Assembly (NCBI GenBank): GCA_012271065.1 | Contig: JAAXHE010000030.1 | Coordinates: forward strand, 1-20,330 | Origin: Candidatus Latescibacterota bacterium | Lineage (GTDB): Bacteria > Latescibacterota > UBA2968 > GCA-2709665 | Length of the DNA stretch: 20,330 nucleotides | Direction of reading: 5' to 3' | In this document: one piece after another, positions 7,311 through 14,341 of the stretch | How positions within the stretch are numbered: the first letter of the stretch is position 1 | Layout: every line of letters starts with the position of its first letter | Notes under the pieces: model-generated | Databases searched by the model: none | What the model was told of the DNA's origin: nothing | What the model saw: the letters and a program-made list of their open reading frames with translations, nothing else | Program-made: the position numbers and the translations under genes

Positions 7311-8159
7311 GTGGAAATATCACAAACGCAGGTCGACTCGTACAAAGAACAGGGTTTTCTGGTTGTGGAAGGGCTGTTAGGCGACGAGGATATTGATGCC
7401 ATTCGTGCGGATGCCGTAAAGCTCTGCCGCGGAGAGTATAAGAGCGACAATCTGAAGCCGGTTCCGGACGGCATTTCCGACGAGGCCGCTCTTTCCCAGT
7501 ATCTGTGCATCCACCAACCGCACCGTATCAGTCCGTTCATGTCGGAGGCCCTCGCGCACCGCGGCGTATCGAGAGTACTATCACGCCTTGTGGCCCCGGA
7601 CGTGAAATGCATGCAGTCGATGCTGTTCATCAAGCCGCCGCAGTTTCCGGGCCAGGCCTGGCATCAGGACGAGGTGTATATCCCCACGCGGGACCGCAGC
7701 CTCACCGGCGCGTGGTACGCCCTGGACGACGTGACGGTGGAGAACGGCTGTATGTGGGTACTGCCGGGCTCCCACCGGAATGGCTATCTGTATCCCCAGC
7801 GCGCGCACAACAGGCCCGAGGAGTTCGATTTCGCCCAGGAGTCCTACGGATTTGACGACAGTGGCGAGATACCGGTGGTGTGTCGCGCCGGCGCGGTGGT
7901 CTTCTTCAACGGATACCTGTTGCACCGGTCCCGCAAGAACCGGTCGGACCGATTTCGACGGGTGCTGGTGAACCATTACATGAACGCCTACTCGCTGTTG
8001 CCATGGCATCGACCGCCCGAGGACGGCAAGATGGCGCTTGCCGACTACCGCGGCATCCTGATGGTTGCGGGAGAAGACCCGTACGCGTGGAAAGGCACGG
8101 TGGATGGCGGCGACGCGCACGTCCGCACGTTCGATCCCGCTGCCCTGGAGACGGATTAG
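7311..8159 (+). CDS. Phytanoyl-CoA dioxygenase (PhyH) family Fe(II)/2OG oxygenase
   Basis: A 282-residue member of the PhyH family, which hydroxylates small substrates with Fe(II), O2 and 2-oxoglutarate in the cytoplasm. The iron triad is visible: H118-x-D120 in WHQDEVY and H205 in LLHRSRKN. R216, ten residues after that histidine in the usual spacing, would bind 2-oxoglutarate. WVLPGSHRNG and GAVVFFNGYLLH are typical of the family's double-stranded beta-helix core. The start is GTG at 7311, with a modest GGGGA ribosome site about 8 bases upstream, and the sequence begins directly with the usual first helix. It is followed closely by the radical SAM gene. The substrate cannot be read from the sequence: this family includes ectoine, syringomycin-type and many uncharacterised hydroxylases. 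Confidence 0.88.
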   Translation: MEISQTQVDSYKEQGFLVVEGLLGDEDIDAIRADAVKLCRGEYKSDNLKPVPDGISDEAALSQYLCIHQPHRISPFMSEALAHRGVSRVLSRLVAPDVKCMQSMLFIKPPQFPGQAWHQDEVYIPTRDRSLTGAWYALDDVTVENGCMWVLPGSHRNGYLYPQRAHNRPEEFDFAQESYGFDDSGEIPVVCRAGAVVFFNGYLLHRSRKNRSDRFRRVLVNHYMNAYSLLPWHRPPEDGKMALADYRGILMVAGEDPYAWKGTVDGGDAHVRTFDPAALETD

Positions 8160-8187
8160 CGGTTAACCGGTTGATTGCACAGCACAT

Positions 8188-9567
8188 ATGGAAACTCTGA
8201 CAGCACATATGCCGACGGACGAAGAGACCGTTGAACGGCCGGAAGCCTGCCACGTGATGGCCAAGCCGTCGGGCGCGGTTTGCAATATAGACTGTAAATA
8301 CTGCTTTTACCTTGAGAAGGAAAAGCTGTATCCGGACGCCGGCAGAAACTGGATGATGGACGATGAGACGCTTGAGCTATACGTCCGGCACTATATCGAA
8401 GCGCAGGACGTACCGGAGGTTCATTTCGCCTGGCAGGGCGGAGAACCCACGCTGATGGGCGTGGACTTCTACCGCCGGGCCGTGGCCCTGCAGGCGCGGT
8501 ACGCCAACGGAAAGACCGTCACGAACGCGTTTCAGACCAACGGGATTCTTCTCGATGACGAGTGGGGTGAATTCCTGGCAAAACACCGGTTTCTCGTGGG
8601 GCTGTCCGTGGACGGTCCCAGGGAGATGCACGACCGCTATCGCGTGGACAAAGGGGGAAAACCGACGTTCGACCGGGTGATAGAGGGTCTGGAAGTCCTT
8701 CAGAAACACCGGGTTGAATACAATACACTCACGGTGCTGCAGGCCCACAACGCGGACTACCCGGTGGAAGTCTATCGCTTTCTCAAGTCCATCGGGAGCC
8801 GTTACATGCAGTTTATCCCGATCGTGGAGCGGATTGCGGACGCGCCCGGTGACGATCTGCTGCAGCTTGTCGCGCCGGAGTTCGAAGGGCGGGCCCGGGT
8901 CTCGAAGTGGTCGGTGGGTTCAGCCCAATACGGCCGGTTCCTTTGCGACGTCTTCGACGAGTGGGTCCGGAAGGACGTGGGCCGGTATTTCGTCCAGATG
9001 TTCGATATCGCGCTGGGGAGCTGGATGGGCCAGGATGCCAGCCTCTGCATATTCGCGGAAAAGTGCGGCAGGGCGCTGATCATTGAACACAACGGTGATT
9101 TGTATTCCTGCGACCATTTCGTCTATCCGACGTACAACCTTGGCAACGTCCGGGAAAAGAGCATCCGGGAGATGGTTGCCAGCCCCCTGCAGGAGAAATT
9201 CGGGTCCGACAAACGCGATACCCTGCCAGCGTATTGCAGGGCCTGCGACTACCGGTTCGCATGCAACGGCGGTTGCCCCAAGCAGAGGTTTATTCACGCG
9301 CCGGACGGGGAGGAGGGGCTGAACTATCTCTGCAGGGGGTACAAGATGTTCTTCGGCCACGTGGATCCCTACATGAAGATGATGTCGAAGGAGCTTGCCG
9401 CGGGGAGGCCGGCCGCGAACGTGATGGGATGGGTGCGCGCCCGGGAGTCCGAAAGGGCGGCGTTCCGCGCCCGAAGTACGGGACGGAACGAACCGTGTCC
9501 GTGCGGCAGCGGCAGGAAGTTCAAGCGGTGTTGCGGGGCGGCGAGTCAGATTGCGGGCGGCAGATAA
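8188..9567 (+). CDS. Anaerobic sulfatase-maturase-like radical SAM/SPASM protein with SEC-C tail
   Basis: A 459-residue radical SAM enzyme. C32-x3-C36-x2-C39 binds the SAM cluster; WQGGEPTL and LSVDGPREMHD are standard. The SPASM half shows the eight auxiliary-cluster cysteines in the anSME pattern: SLC, EKC, C308, CRAC, C-x3-C in CNGGC and LC. D309 sits in SCDHF at the position of the catalytic aspartate of anSMEs. The expected reaction is oxidation of a sulfatase active-site Cys or Ser to formylglycine. A C-terminal SEC-C zinc motif follows: C437-x-C439-x8-C448-C449. No sulfatase is nearby, so the target would be encoded elsewhere, or the enzyme acts on another peptide. The start is uncertain: ATG at 8188 and ATG at 8209 are both preceded by the same 9 bases and neither has a clear ribosome site; both lie upstream of the conserved domain. 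Confidence 0.87.
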   Translation: METLTAHMPTDEETVERPEACHVMAKPSGAVCNIDCKYCFYLEKEKLYPDAGRNWMMDDETLELYVRHYIEAQDVPEVHFAWQGGEPTLMGVDFYRRAVALQARYANGKTVTNAFQTNGILLDDEWGEFLAKHRFLVGLSVDGPREMHDRYRVDKGGKPTFDRVIEGLEVLQKHRVEYNTLTVLQAHNADYPVEVYRFLKSIGSRYMQFIPIVERIADAPGDDLLQLVAPEFEGRARVSKWSVGSAQYGRFLCDVFDEWVRKDVGRYFVQMFDIALGSWMGQDASLCIFAEKCGRALIIEHNGDLYSCDHFVYPTYNLGNVREKSIREMVASPLQEKFGSDKRDTLPAYCRACDYRFACNGGCPKQRFIHAPDGEEGLNYLCRGYKMFFGHVDPYMKMMSKELAAGRPAANVMGWVRARESERAAFRARSTGRNEPCPCGSGRKFKRCCGAASQIAGGR

Positions 9568-9580
9568 GTGGCGGTATATT
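9551..9580 (+). promoter_or_regulatory. Candidate promoter for the NMG operon
   Basis: TTGCGG (9551-9556) and TATATT (9575-9580) are separated by 18 bases at the very end of the maturase gene. Transcription would start near 9587 and produce a leader of about 110 bases that contains the terminator at 9639-9675. A second possible -35, TTGACT at 9610-9615 with GATCAT 17 bases on, would start inside the terminator stem. Both are weak calls. Confidence 0.35.
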
Positions 9581-9623
9581 TCTGGGACGGGACACTAAGA
9601 GTTTTTGGCTTGACTTTTGTCCT

Positions 9624-9644
9624 GTGCGGTGCGATCATCCGTAC
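9624..9644 (+). promoter_or_regulatory. Possible antiterminator stem
   Basis: GTGCGG (9624-9629) can pair with CCGTAC (9639-9644) through a 9-base loop, six pairs including one G-U. The second arm is the 5' arm of the terminator hairpin, so the two structures exclude each other. This is the layout of an attenuator, but the stem is short and was found by eye only. Confidence 0.3.
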
Positions 9645-9675
9645 CCGCTTCACCGAAGCTGGTACGGGTTTTTTT
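9639..9675 (+). terminator. Rho-independent terminator before mgsA
   Basis: CCGTACC (9639-9645) pairs with GGTACGG (9661-9667). Inside it, past one C-T mismatch, GCTTC (9647-9651) pairs with GAAGC (9655-9659) around an ACC loop. The hairpin is followed by G and seven T residues (9669-9675). It is a strong intrinsic terminator. It lies 71 bases after the maturase stop and 22 bases before the mgsA ATG, so it either ends the upstream unit or attenuates the operon. Confidence 0.9.
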
Positions 9676-9697
9676 GTGTAATTCCGGAGAAAGAGCG

Positions 9698-10603
9698 ATG
9701 TGTGGAATCGTGGGGTTCTGGAACCGGCAGGAGGATACCGGCGGGCTCGGACGGACCATTCTGAAGATGCTGGGCGCGCTGGACTGCCGGGGTCCGGATT
9801 CGGCAGGCGTGGCGCTTTATGGTGAAGGTCAAAACGGACGAATGGTCCTGCGTGTGAGTCTCGGGGAACATGAGGATTACGAGGCAACAGCGCGGAGGGT
9901 CGTGGCGCGTGCGGAGGCATTCGGCGCCGTGGCCGGTTGGGCGCGCACGGAGGAGTACCTGAGGCTGGTTCTTGCCTATGGAGGCGACGCGAGCAAGCTG
10001 GAGCTGGCAATCGAGGACGCGGGCGAGGGTGTGGAGGTGGTGAGTATGGGACGCCGGCTGGAAATCGTAAAGCAGGTGGGGTCCCCCCGCAACCTGGACA
10101 GATCATACGGTATTTCCGGCTTCGAAGGGACGCACGGCATCGGCCATACCCGTCTGTCCACCGAGTCGCGGATCGACCTGAGCCACTCCCAGCCGTTCTG
10201 GGCCCACGGTCATCCGGACCTTGCAATCGTTCACAACGGGCACATCACGAACTATCACAAGCTGCGGCGAATATACGAACAGGAAGGCGCCCGGTTCTAC
10301 ACCGAGAACGACTCCGAAATCATCGGAATGTATCTCCGCCGGCAGCTTGCGGACGGAAAGGACCTCGAGGCGGCGATGGCCGCCTCCCTGGTGGATCTGG
10401 ACGGTTCTTTCAGCTATCTGGTGGCCACGCCACAAGCCGTGGGTTTCGTCCGGGATCCGTATTCCTTCAAACCGTTGCTATTTACGGAAACGGACGACTT
10501 CGCCGCGGTGGCTACGGAAGAGATCGCCTTCCGTTCGGCCCTGGATGGAAACTACGACGTCGTAGAAGCCCGTGCGAGGGACATGCGACTATGGCGCAAC
10601 TGA
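9698..10603 (+). CDS. mgsA: N-methylglutamate synthase subunit A (class II glutamine amidotransferase)
   Basis: A 301-residue Ntn-type amidotransferase of the GlxB/MgsA group. The start at 9698 is set by chemistry: Met is followed by C2, the nucleophile exposed when Met is removed (MCGIVGF). RGPDSAG, H179-N180-G181 (oxyanion site) and N204-D205-S206-E207 are the other family motifs. A segment of about 90 residues (roughly 45-135) between the N-terminal strand and TESRIDL is usual for this group and not for purF-type enzymes. In the proposed pathway it releases methylamine from gamma-glutamylmethylamide and channels it to MgsC; in glutamate synthase it would release ammonia from glutamine. Its end overlaps mgsB by 13 bases. 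The ribosome site is GGAG with AAAGAG following. A diverged paralogue lies at the end of the operon. Confidence 0.87.
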   Translation: MCGIVGFWNRQEDTGGLGRTILKMLGALDCRGPDSAGVALYGEGQNGRMVLRVSLGEHEDYEATARRVVARAEAFGAVAGWARTEEYLRLVLAYGGDASKLELAIEDAGEGVEVVSMGRRLEIVKQVGSPRNLDRSYGISGFEGTHGIGHTRLSTESRIDLSHSQPFWAHGHPDLAIVHNGHITNYHKLRRIYEQEGARFYTENDSEIIGMYLRRQLADGKDLEAAMAASLVDLDGSFSYLVATPQAVGFVRDPYSFKPLLFTETDDFAAVATEEIAFRSALDGNYDVVEARARDMRLWRN

Positions 10604-11286
10604 CCTGCAACGGAAAATCCACGCGGGAAATCAACCGCGAGATCAGGGCGTTCTTCACCGCGGGGGAAGGCGACGTGCAGGTACTGGACCCGGGCGCGCG
10701 CCACAATCTCGGGGTGGCGCTTCTGGATCCCGTACATCTCACGCTGCATGGCAGCGTGGGATACTATTGCGCCGGGATGATTGACGGGGCGACCGTCGAA
10801 GTAAAGGGCAGCGCGGGCTGGGGCCTGGCCGAGTCGATGATGAACGGGAAGGTGATTGTGCACGGCAACGCGGGCAACGGTACGGCGGCGTCCATTCGCG
10901 GCGGGACCGTGGTGGTGCGGGGTCACGCCGCGGCCCGGCTGGGCGTGGCGATGAAGGGCGGGTTGATCCTCGTGGGCGGAGACTGCGGTTATATGGCGGG
11001 TTTCATGGGACAGCGGGGCCGCATGATCATCTGCGGCGATACCGGCGACGCCTTTGCCGATTCCATGTATGAGACCGAGTGTTTCGTGGGCGGGGAGATC
11101 GCCGAACTCGGCAACGACGCGGTTGTGGAGACGCCGGACGAGAGCGAGTTCGCTTTTCTGAGCGCCGCCATACAGGAACACCTGGGCAGACGCCGGGACG
11201 TCAGGTCATTCAAGAAGGTGGTGGCCGGACGCAAACTCTGGAATTTCGACAAGGACGAACGCGCGGTGTGGCGGGAGGCCCTGTAA
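10591..11286 (+). CDS. mgsB: N-methylglutamate synthase subunit B (GXGXG domain)
   Basis: A 231-residue protein homologous to the C-terminal beta-helix domain of glutamate synthase large subunit (GlxC type). About five turns of the repeat are visible from residue 73 to about 165, each beginning G-[SNHD]-x-[GA]: GSAGWG, GNAGNG, GHAAAR, GDCGYM and GDTGDA. This domain has a structural role linking the amidotransferase and FMN sites. The ATG overlaps the mgsA stop region, with GAGGG about 10 bases upstream, so translation is probably coupled. The C-terminal tail (RSFKKVVAGRKLWNF) is typical of stand-alone GlxC proteins. The length is normal for the separate subunit. Without context it would be called a glutamate synthase-like protein. 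Confidence 0.88.
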   Translation: MAQLTCNGKSTREINREIRAFFTAGEGDVQVLDPGARHNLGVALLDPVHLTLHGSVGYYCAGMIDGATVEVKGSAGWGLAESMMNGKVIVHGNAGNGTAASIRGGTVVVRGHAAARLGVAMKGGLILVGGDCGYMAGFMGQRGRMIICGDTGDAFADSMYETECFVGGEIAELGNDAVVETPDESEFAFLSAAIQEHLGRRRDVRSFKKVVAGRKLWNFDKDERAVWREAL

Positions 11287-11364
11287 AGCGCGGATGCGTG
11301 ATCCGCCTTTCATTCCGGACGAAGGGGTACCGACGCACCTTGAATTCAACCCGACAGGGCATTT

Positions 11365-12711
11365 ATGGACGCAGAATATAACGGGCGTCATCGTCCGCCG
11401 GAAGCAAGCGGCACGTTTACGCCCGCCGTCATCGAGGACATCCAGGTCAAGGCGGAACTGGGGCGGTACCGGATACGCGGTTTCGGCACGCTGCGCGAGC
11501 GGCGGTGGCCGACGTTCGACGACCTGACCTTCATTCCCTGTACGCTCACGCGCATTCCGCTGGAAGGATACAGGGAACGCTGCTCGGCTCAGACGGTTCT
11601 CGGCGATCGCTTTGCCGAAAAGCCAATCGTGCTGGATACGCCCATCATGATTACCGGCATGAGTTGGGGCGCCCTGTCCTACAACGCCAAGGTGGCGCTC
11701 GCACGGGGCGCCAATATGGTCGGATCCTCGAATACGACCGGCGACGGAGGGATGTTGAAGGCCGAGCGGGAAGAAAGCAAGGCGCTGGTCTACGAGGTCC
11801 TGCCTTCGCGGTACGGAATCAACGTGCATGACCTGCGGGTCGCCGACGGCATCGAACTCACTATCGGACAGGGGGCGAAGCCTGGCACGGGTGGACTGCT
11901 GCTGGGCGCCAAGGTGCTGGGCGACGTGGCGTCGCAGCGGGACCTGCCCATCGGCGTCGACCAGCGGAGTCCGGCGCGGCACCCGGATTTCCTGGGCCCG
12001 GACGATATGATCATCAAGATCGAAGAGTTGCGCGAGGCCACGGACTGGCAGGTTCCGATTTTCGTCAAGATGGGCGCCACGCGCGTATTCGACGACGTTC
12101 GCCTGGCCGCCAAGGCGGGTGCCGACGTGGTTGTGGTCGACGGCATGGAAGGCGGAACCGGGGCGTCCGCGGAAATCTGCCAGGAGCATACGGGGATTCC
12201 CACGCTGGCGGCGGTGAGTGAAGCGCGTGCGGCGCTTGAAGACATCGGCATGTATGGAAAGGTGCAGCTGATCATCGCGGGCGGCATCCGGAACGGCGTC
12301 GACGCCGCCAAGGCCATGGCGCTGGGCGCCGATGCTGTTTATATCGGCACGGCGGCGTTGATGGCGTTGAATTGCAACCGACCCATTTTCATTGACGACT
12401 ACCGGGCGCTTGGCGCGGAACCTTATCATTGCCATCACTGCCATACCGGTCGCTGTCCGGTGGGCATTACCACGCAGGACCCCGAACTGATGTCCCGCCT
12501 CGACGTGGATGAAGCGGCAGAGCGGGTGGCCAACCTGCTTCAGGCCATGACGTCCGAAATCCAGATTCTTGCGCGCGCATGCGGAAAGGCGGATGTGCAC
12601 GATCTGGAGCCTGAAGACATGCGCGCACTGACATCGGAGGCGTCCATGATCTGCGATCTTCCGCTGGTGGGGACGAACCGCGTCGCGGGGGGCGGGCCCG
12701 GCTGGCGATAA
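11365..12711 (+). CDS. mgsC: N-methylglutamate synthase subunit C (FMN-binding glutamate synthase core)
   Basis: A 448-residue TIM-barrel protein of the FMN glutamate synthase family, expected to reduce the imine formed from 2-oxoglutarate and methylamine (or ammonia). Visible motifs are GMSWGALSYNAK, the GDGGML loop, GQGAKPGTGG, VVVDGMEGGTGAS and the phosphate-binding IAGGIRNGVDAAKA. C356-x2-C359-x4-C364 precedes PVGITTQDPEL, where glutamate synthases bind a [3Fe-4S] cluster. An in-frame stop at 11341 leaves 11365 as the only ATG that keeps the conserved TFTPAVIEDIQ segment; the ribosome site is weak (CAGGG). The 78-base gap after mgsB holds a short ORF in another frame. The start of mgdA lies 31 bases downstream. 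Confidence 0.87.
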   Translation: MDAEYNGRHRPPEASGTFTPAVIEDIQVKAELGRYRIRGFGTLRERRWPTFDDLTFIPCTLTRIPLEGYRERCSAQTVLGDRFAEKPIVLDTPIMITGMSWGALSYNAKVALARGANMVGSSNTTGDGGMLKAEREESKALVYEVLPSRYGINVHDLRVADGIELTIGQGAKPGTGGLLLGAKVLGDVASQRDLPIGVDQRSPARHPDFLGPDDMIIKIEELREATDWQVPIFVKMGATRVFDDVRLAAKAGADVVVVDGMEGGTGASAEICQEHTGIPTLAAVSEARAALEDIGMYGKVQLIIAGGIRNGVDAAKAMALGADAVYIGTAALMALNCNRPIFIDDYRALGAEPYHCHHCHTGRCPVGITTQDPELMSRLDVDEAAERVANLLQAMTSEIQILARACGKADVHDLEPEDMRALTSEASMICDLPLVGTNRVAGGGPGWR

Positions 12712-12742
12712 GCTGCGAATCAGGATTATCAGGGACAGTCAG

Positions 12743-13981
12743 GTGTCGTTAAAGCTGATTCGACAGGCGCTCAATGGTAACGGGCTGTTGCCCAGGATGT
12801 GGCGGTCCCATCCCGTCAGGGACCGTTACGACGTGGTGATTGTGGGCGGAGGCGCGCATGGTCTGGCCTGCGCCTACTATCTGGCGGCCGAACACGGCAT
12901 TACGAATGTTGCCATTATCGAAAGAGGGTATATCGGTTCCGGCGGAAGCGGCCGGAACACCGCCATTATCCGCAGCAACTATCTGACGCCGGAAGGGGTG
13001 CGCTTCTACGACGAAAGCGTGCGGCTGTACGAGCAGATGGCGACGGAGCTGGATTTCAACGTCATGTTCAGCCAGCGCGGGCACCTCACGCTGGCGCATA
13101 CCGACGGGGCCGTGCGCACCATGCGCAGGCGGGCGGAGGTGAACAAGCTGCAGGGTGTGGTGTCGGAATTGATATGGCCCGCCGAAATCGAGAGACTCTG
13201 CCCGGGCATCGACGTCAGCGACCATCCCCGCTACCCGATTCTGGCCGCGCTGTACCATCCCCCAGGAGGCATCGTCCGGCACGACGCCGTCGTGTGGGGC
13301 TATGCGCACCAGGCCGACCGGCGCGGCGTACACATTCACCAGCAGACCGCGGTGACCGGGATCGACGTGCGCGGCCAGAGCGTCGCGGGCGTGGAGACGA
13401 CCGGGGGTTACATCAAAACCGGCACGGTGTTGAACGCGACGGCCGGGTGGGGGTCGACCATCGCCGATATGGCGGGCGTACGCCTGCCCCTGACCACCTT
13501 TCCCCTGCAGGCGTGCGTCACCGAACCTCTGAAGCCGTTTCTCGACGTCGTCATCGTGTCGGGCAGTCTGCACGTGTACGTGAGCCAGTCGGACCGCGGC
13601 GAACTCGTGATGGGCGCAAGCGTGGACCCCTATACGTCCTATTCGATGGATTCTTCGCTGGCGTTTATGGAAAGCATCGCCGGACACATGCTCGAGCTGT
13701 TTCCGTTTCTGAGCAAGGTGCGGGTCCTGCGTCAGTGGGCGGGGCTTTGCGATATGACGCCTGATTACAGTCCAATCATGGGCTTTACTCCCGTGCGCGG
13801 TTTTCTTGTGGACGTGGGCTGGGGTACGTACGGCTTCAAGGCGTCCCCCATCTGCGGGCGGACGATGGCGGAACTGATCGCCGGCGACCGCACGCCGGAG
13901 TTGATTCACCCGTTCAGGCTGTCCAGGTTCGAGGAATTCGACCTGGTCGGCGAAAAGGGCGCGGCGTCGGTGGGTCACTGA
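12743..13981 (+). CDS. mgdA: N-methylglutamate dehydrogenase subunit A (sarcosine oxidase beta-like)
   Basis: A 412-residue FAD-dependent amine dehydrogenase of the D-amino-acid oxidase fold, homologous to SoxB. The dinucleotide-binding loop is G35-x-G37-x2-G40 in DVVIVGGGAHG, followed by GSGGSGRNTAIIRSNY. H180 in VRHDAV lies where the beta subunit of heterotetrameric sarcosine oxidase carries covalent FMN. The C-terminal FAD motif GWGTYGFKASP is present. In the complex this subunit oxidises the N-methyl amine, here proposed to be N-methylglutamate. The start is GTG at 12743, 31 bases after mgsC, with AGGGAC about 7 bases upstream; it gives an N-terminal extension (residues 1-28) like that of SoxB. 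Sarcosine oxidase is the alternative function. Confidence 0.85.
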   Translation: MSLKLIRQALNGNGLLPRMWRSHPVRDRYDVVIVGGGAHGLACAYYLAAEHGITNVAIIERGYIGSGGSGRNTAIIRSNYLTPEGVRFYDESVRLYEQMATELDFNVMFSQRGHLTLAHTDGAVRTMRRRAEVNKLQGVVSELIWPAEIERLCPGIDVSDHPRYPILAALYHPPGGIVRHDAVVWGYAHQADRRGVHIHQQTAVTGIDVRGQSVAGVETTGGYIKTGTVLNATAGWGSTIADMAGVRLPLTTFPLQACVTEPLKPFLDVVIVSGSLHVYVSQSDRGELVMGASVDPYTSYSMDSSLAFMESIAGHMLELFPFLSKVRVLRQWAGLCDMTPDYSPIMGFTPVRGFLVDVGWGTYGFKASPICGRTMAELIAGDRTPELIHPFRLSRFEEFDLVGEKGAASVGH

Positions 13982-14020
13982 CCGTCGCATCGCCGAAAAG
14001 GCCGGTTATTTTGCTAATAT

Positions 14021-14036
14021 GGCCCTTGCATGGGCC
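14021..14036 (+). other. Short hairpin before mgdB
   Basis: GGCCC (14021-14025) and GGGCC (14032-14036) form a 5-bp stem with a 6-base loop in the 72-base gap between mgdA and mgdB. There is no T tract, so it is not an intrinsic terminator. It might affect message processing or stability within the operon, or may be chance at this GC content. Confidence 0.3.
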
Positions 14037-14053
14037 CCGAATCTGAGTGTCCG

Positions 14054-14341
14054 ATGTTGATTCTGTCCTGCCCGAATTGCGGCGAACGAAATGTAAGCGA
14101 GTTCCGTTTCGGGGGTGAATACAATCCCCGGCCCGCGGATCCCGATGCGTGCGACGATGAGGAGATGGCCGCGTATCTCTATCTGAGCGACAACAAGCTG
14201 GGCGTGGAGACGGCGTGGTGGTATCACCAGGCGGGGTGCGGTCTCTGGTTCCTGGCCCGGCGGCATACGAAGACGCAGGAGGTCGTGAAAACGTACGTCT
14301 GGCAGGCGGAAGCGGTCGGGGAGGACCGGGATGGCGACTGA
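14054..14341 (+). CDS. mgdB: N-methylglutamate dehydrogenase subunit B (sarcosine oxidase delta-like)
   Basis: A 95-residue zinc-binding delta subunit. From the ATG at 14054 the ligands fall at C6, C9, H58 and C62, in CPNC and YHQAGCGLWF. This is nearly the spacing of the sarcosine oxidase delta subunit, and it is the reason for preferring this start to the ATG at 14030, which would add eight residues. FRFGGE near residue 17 and the WWYHQAGC block are family hallmarks. The subunit stabilises the alpha-beta core of the complex. Its stop overlaps mgdC by 11 bases. No clear ribosome site precedes either start, so translation may depend on reinitiation after mgdA or on local structure. Confidence 0.85.
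   Translation: MLILSCPNCGERNVSEFRFGGEYNPRPADPDACDDEEMAAYLYLSDNKLGVETAWWYHQAGCGLWFLARRHTKTQEVVKTYVWQAEAVGEDRDGD

Noticed and set aside
9568..9681. 37-codon ORF starting GTG directly after the maturase stop and running through the terminator
   Set aside because: There is no ribosome site or codon run typical of a leader peptide, and an open stretch of this length is expected by chance. It is kept here only because it spans the suspected attenuator.
9617..9697. Longer mgsA beginning at a TTG at 9617
   Set aside because: It would run through the terminator hairpin and place 27 residues before the catalytic cysteine, which must become the N-terminus in class II amidotransferases.
12749..13990. 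Minus-strand ORF of 413 codons opposite mgdA
   Set aside because: mgdA on the plus strand has full FAD-enzyme motifs; the reverse frame is His/Arg/Pro-rich and motif-free.
14030..14053. Upstream ATG for mgdB
   Set aside because: The ATG at 14054 places the zinc ligands C6 and C9 as in sarcosine oxidase delta subunits; the extra eight residues are not family-like.
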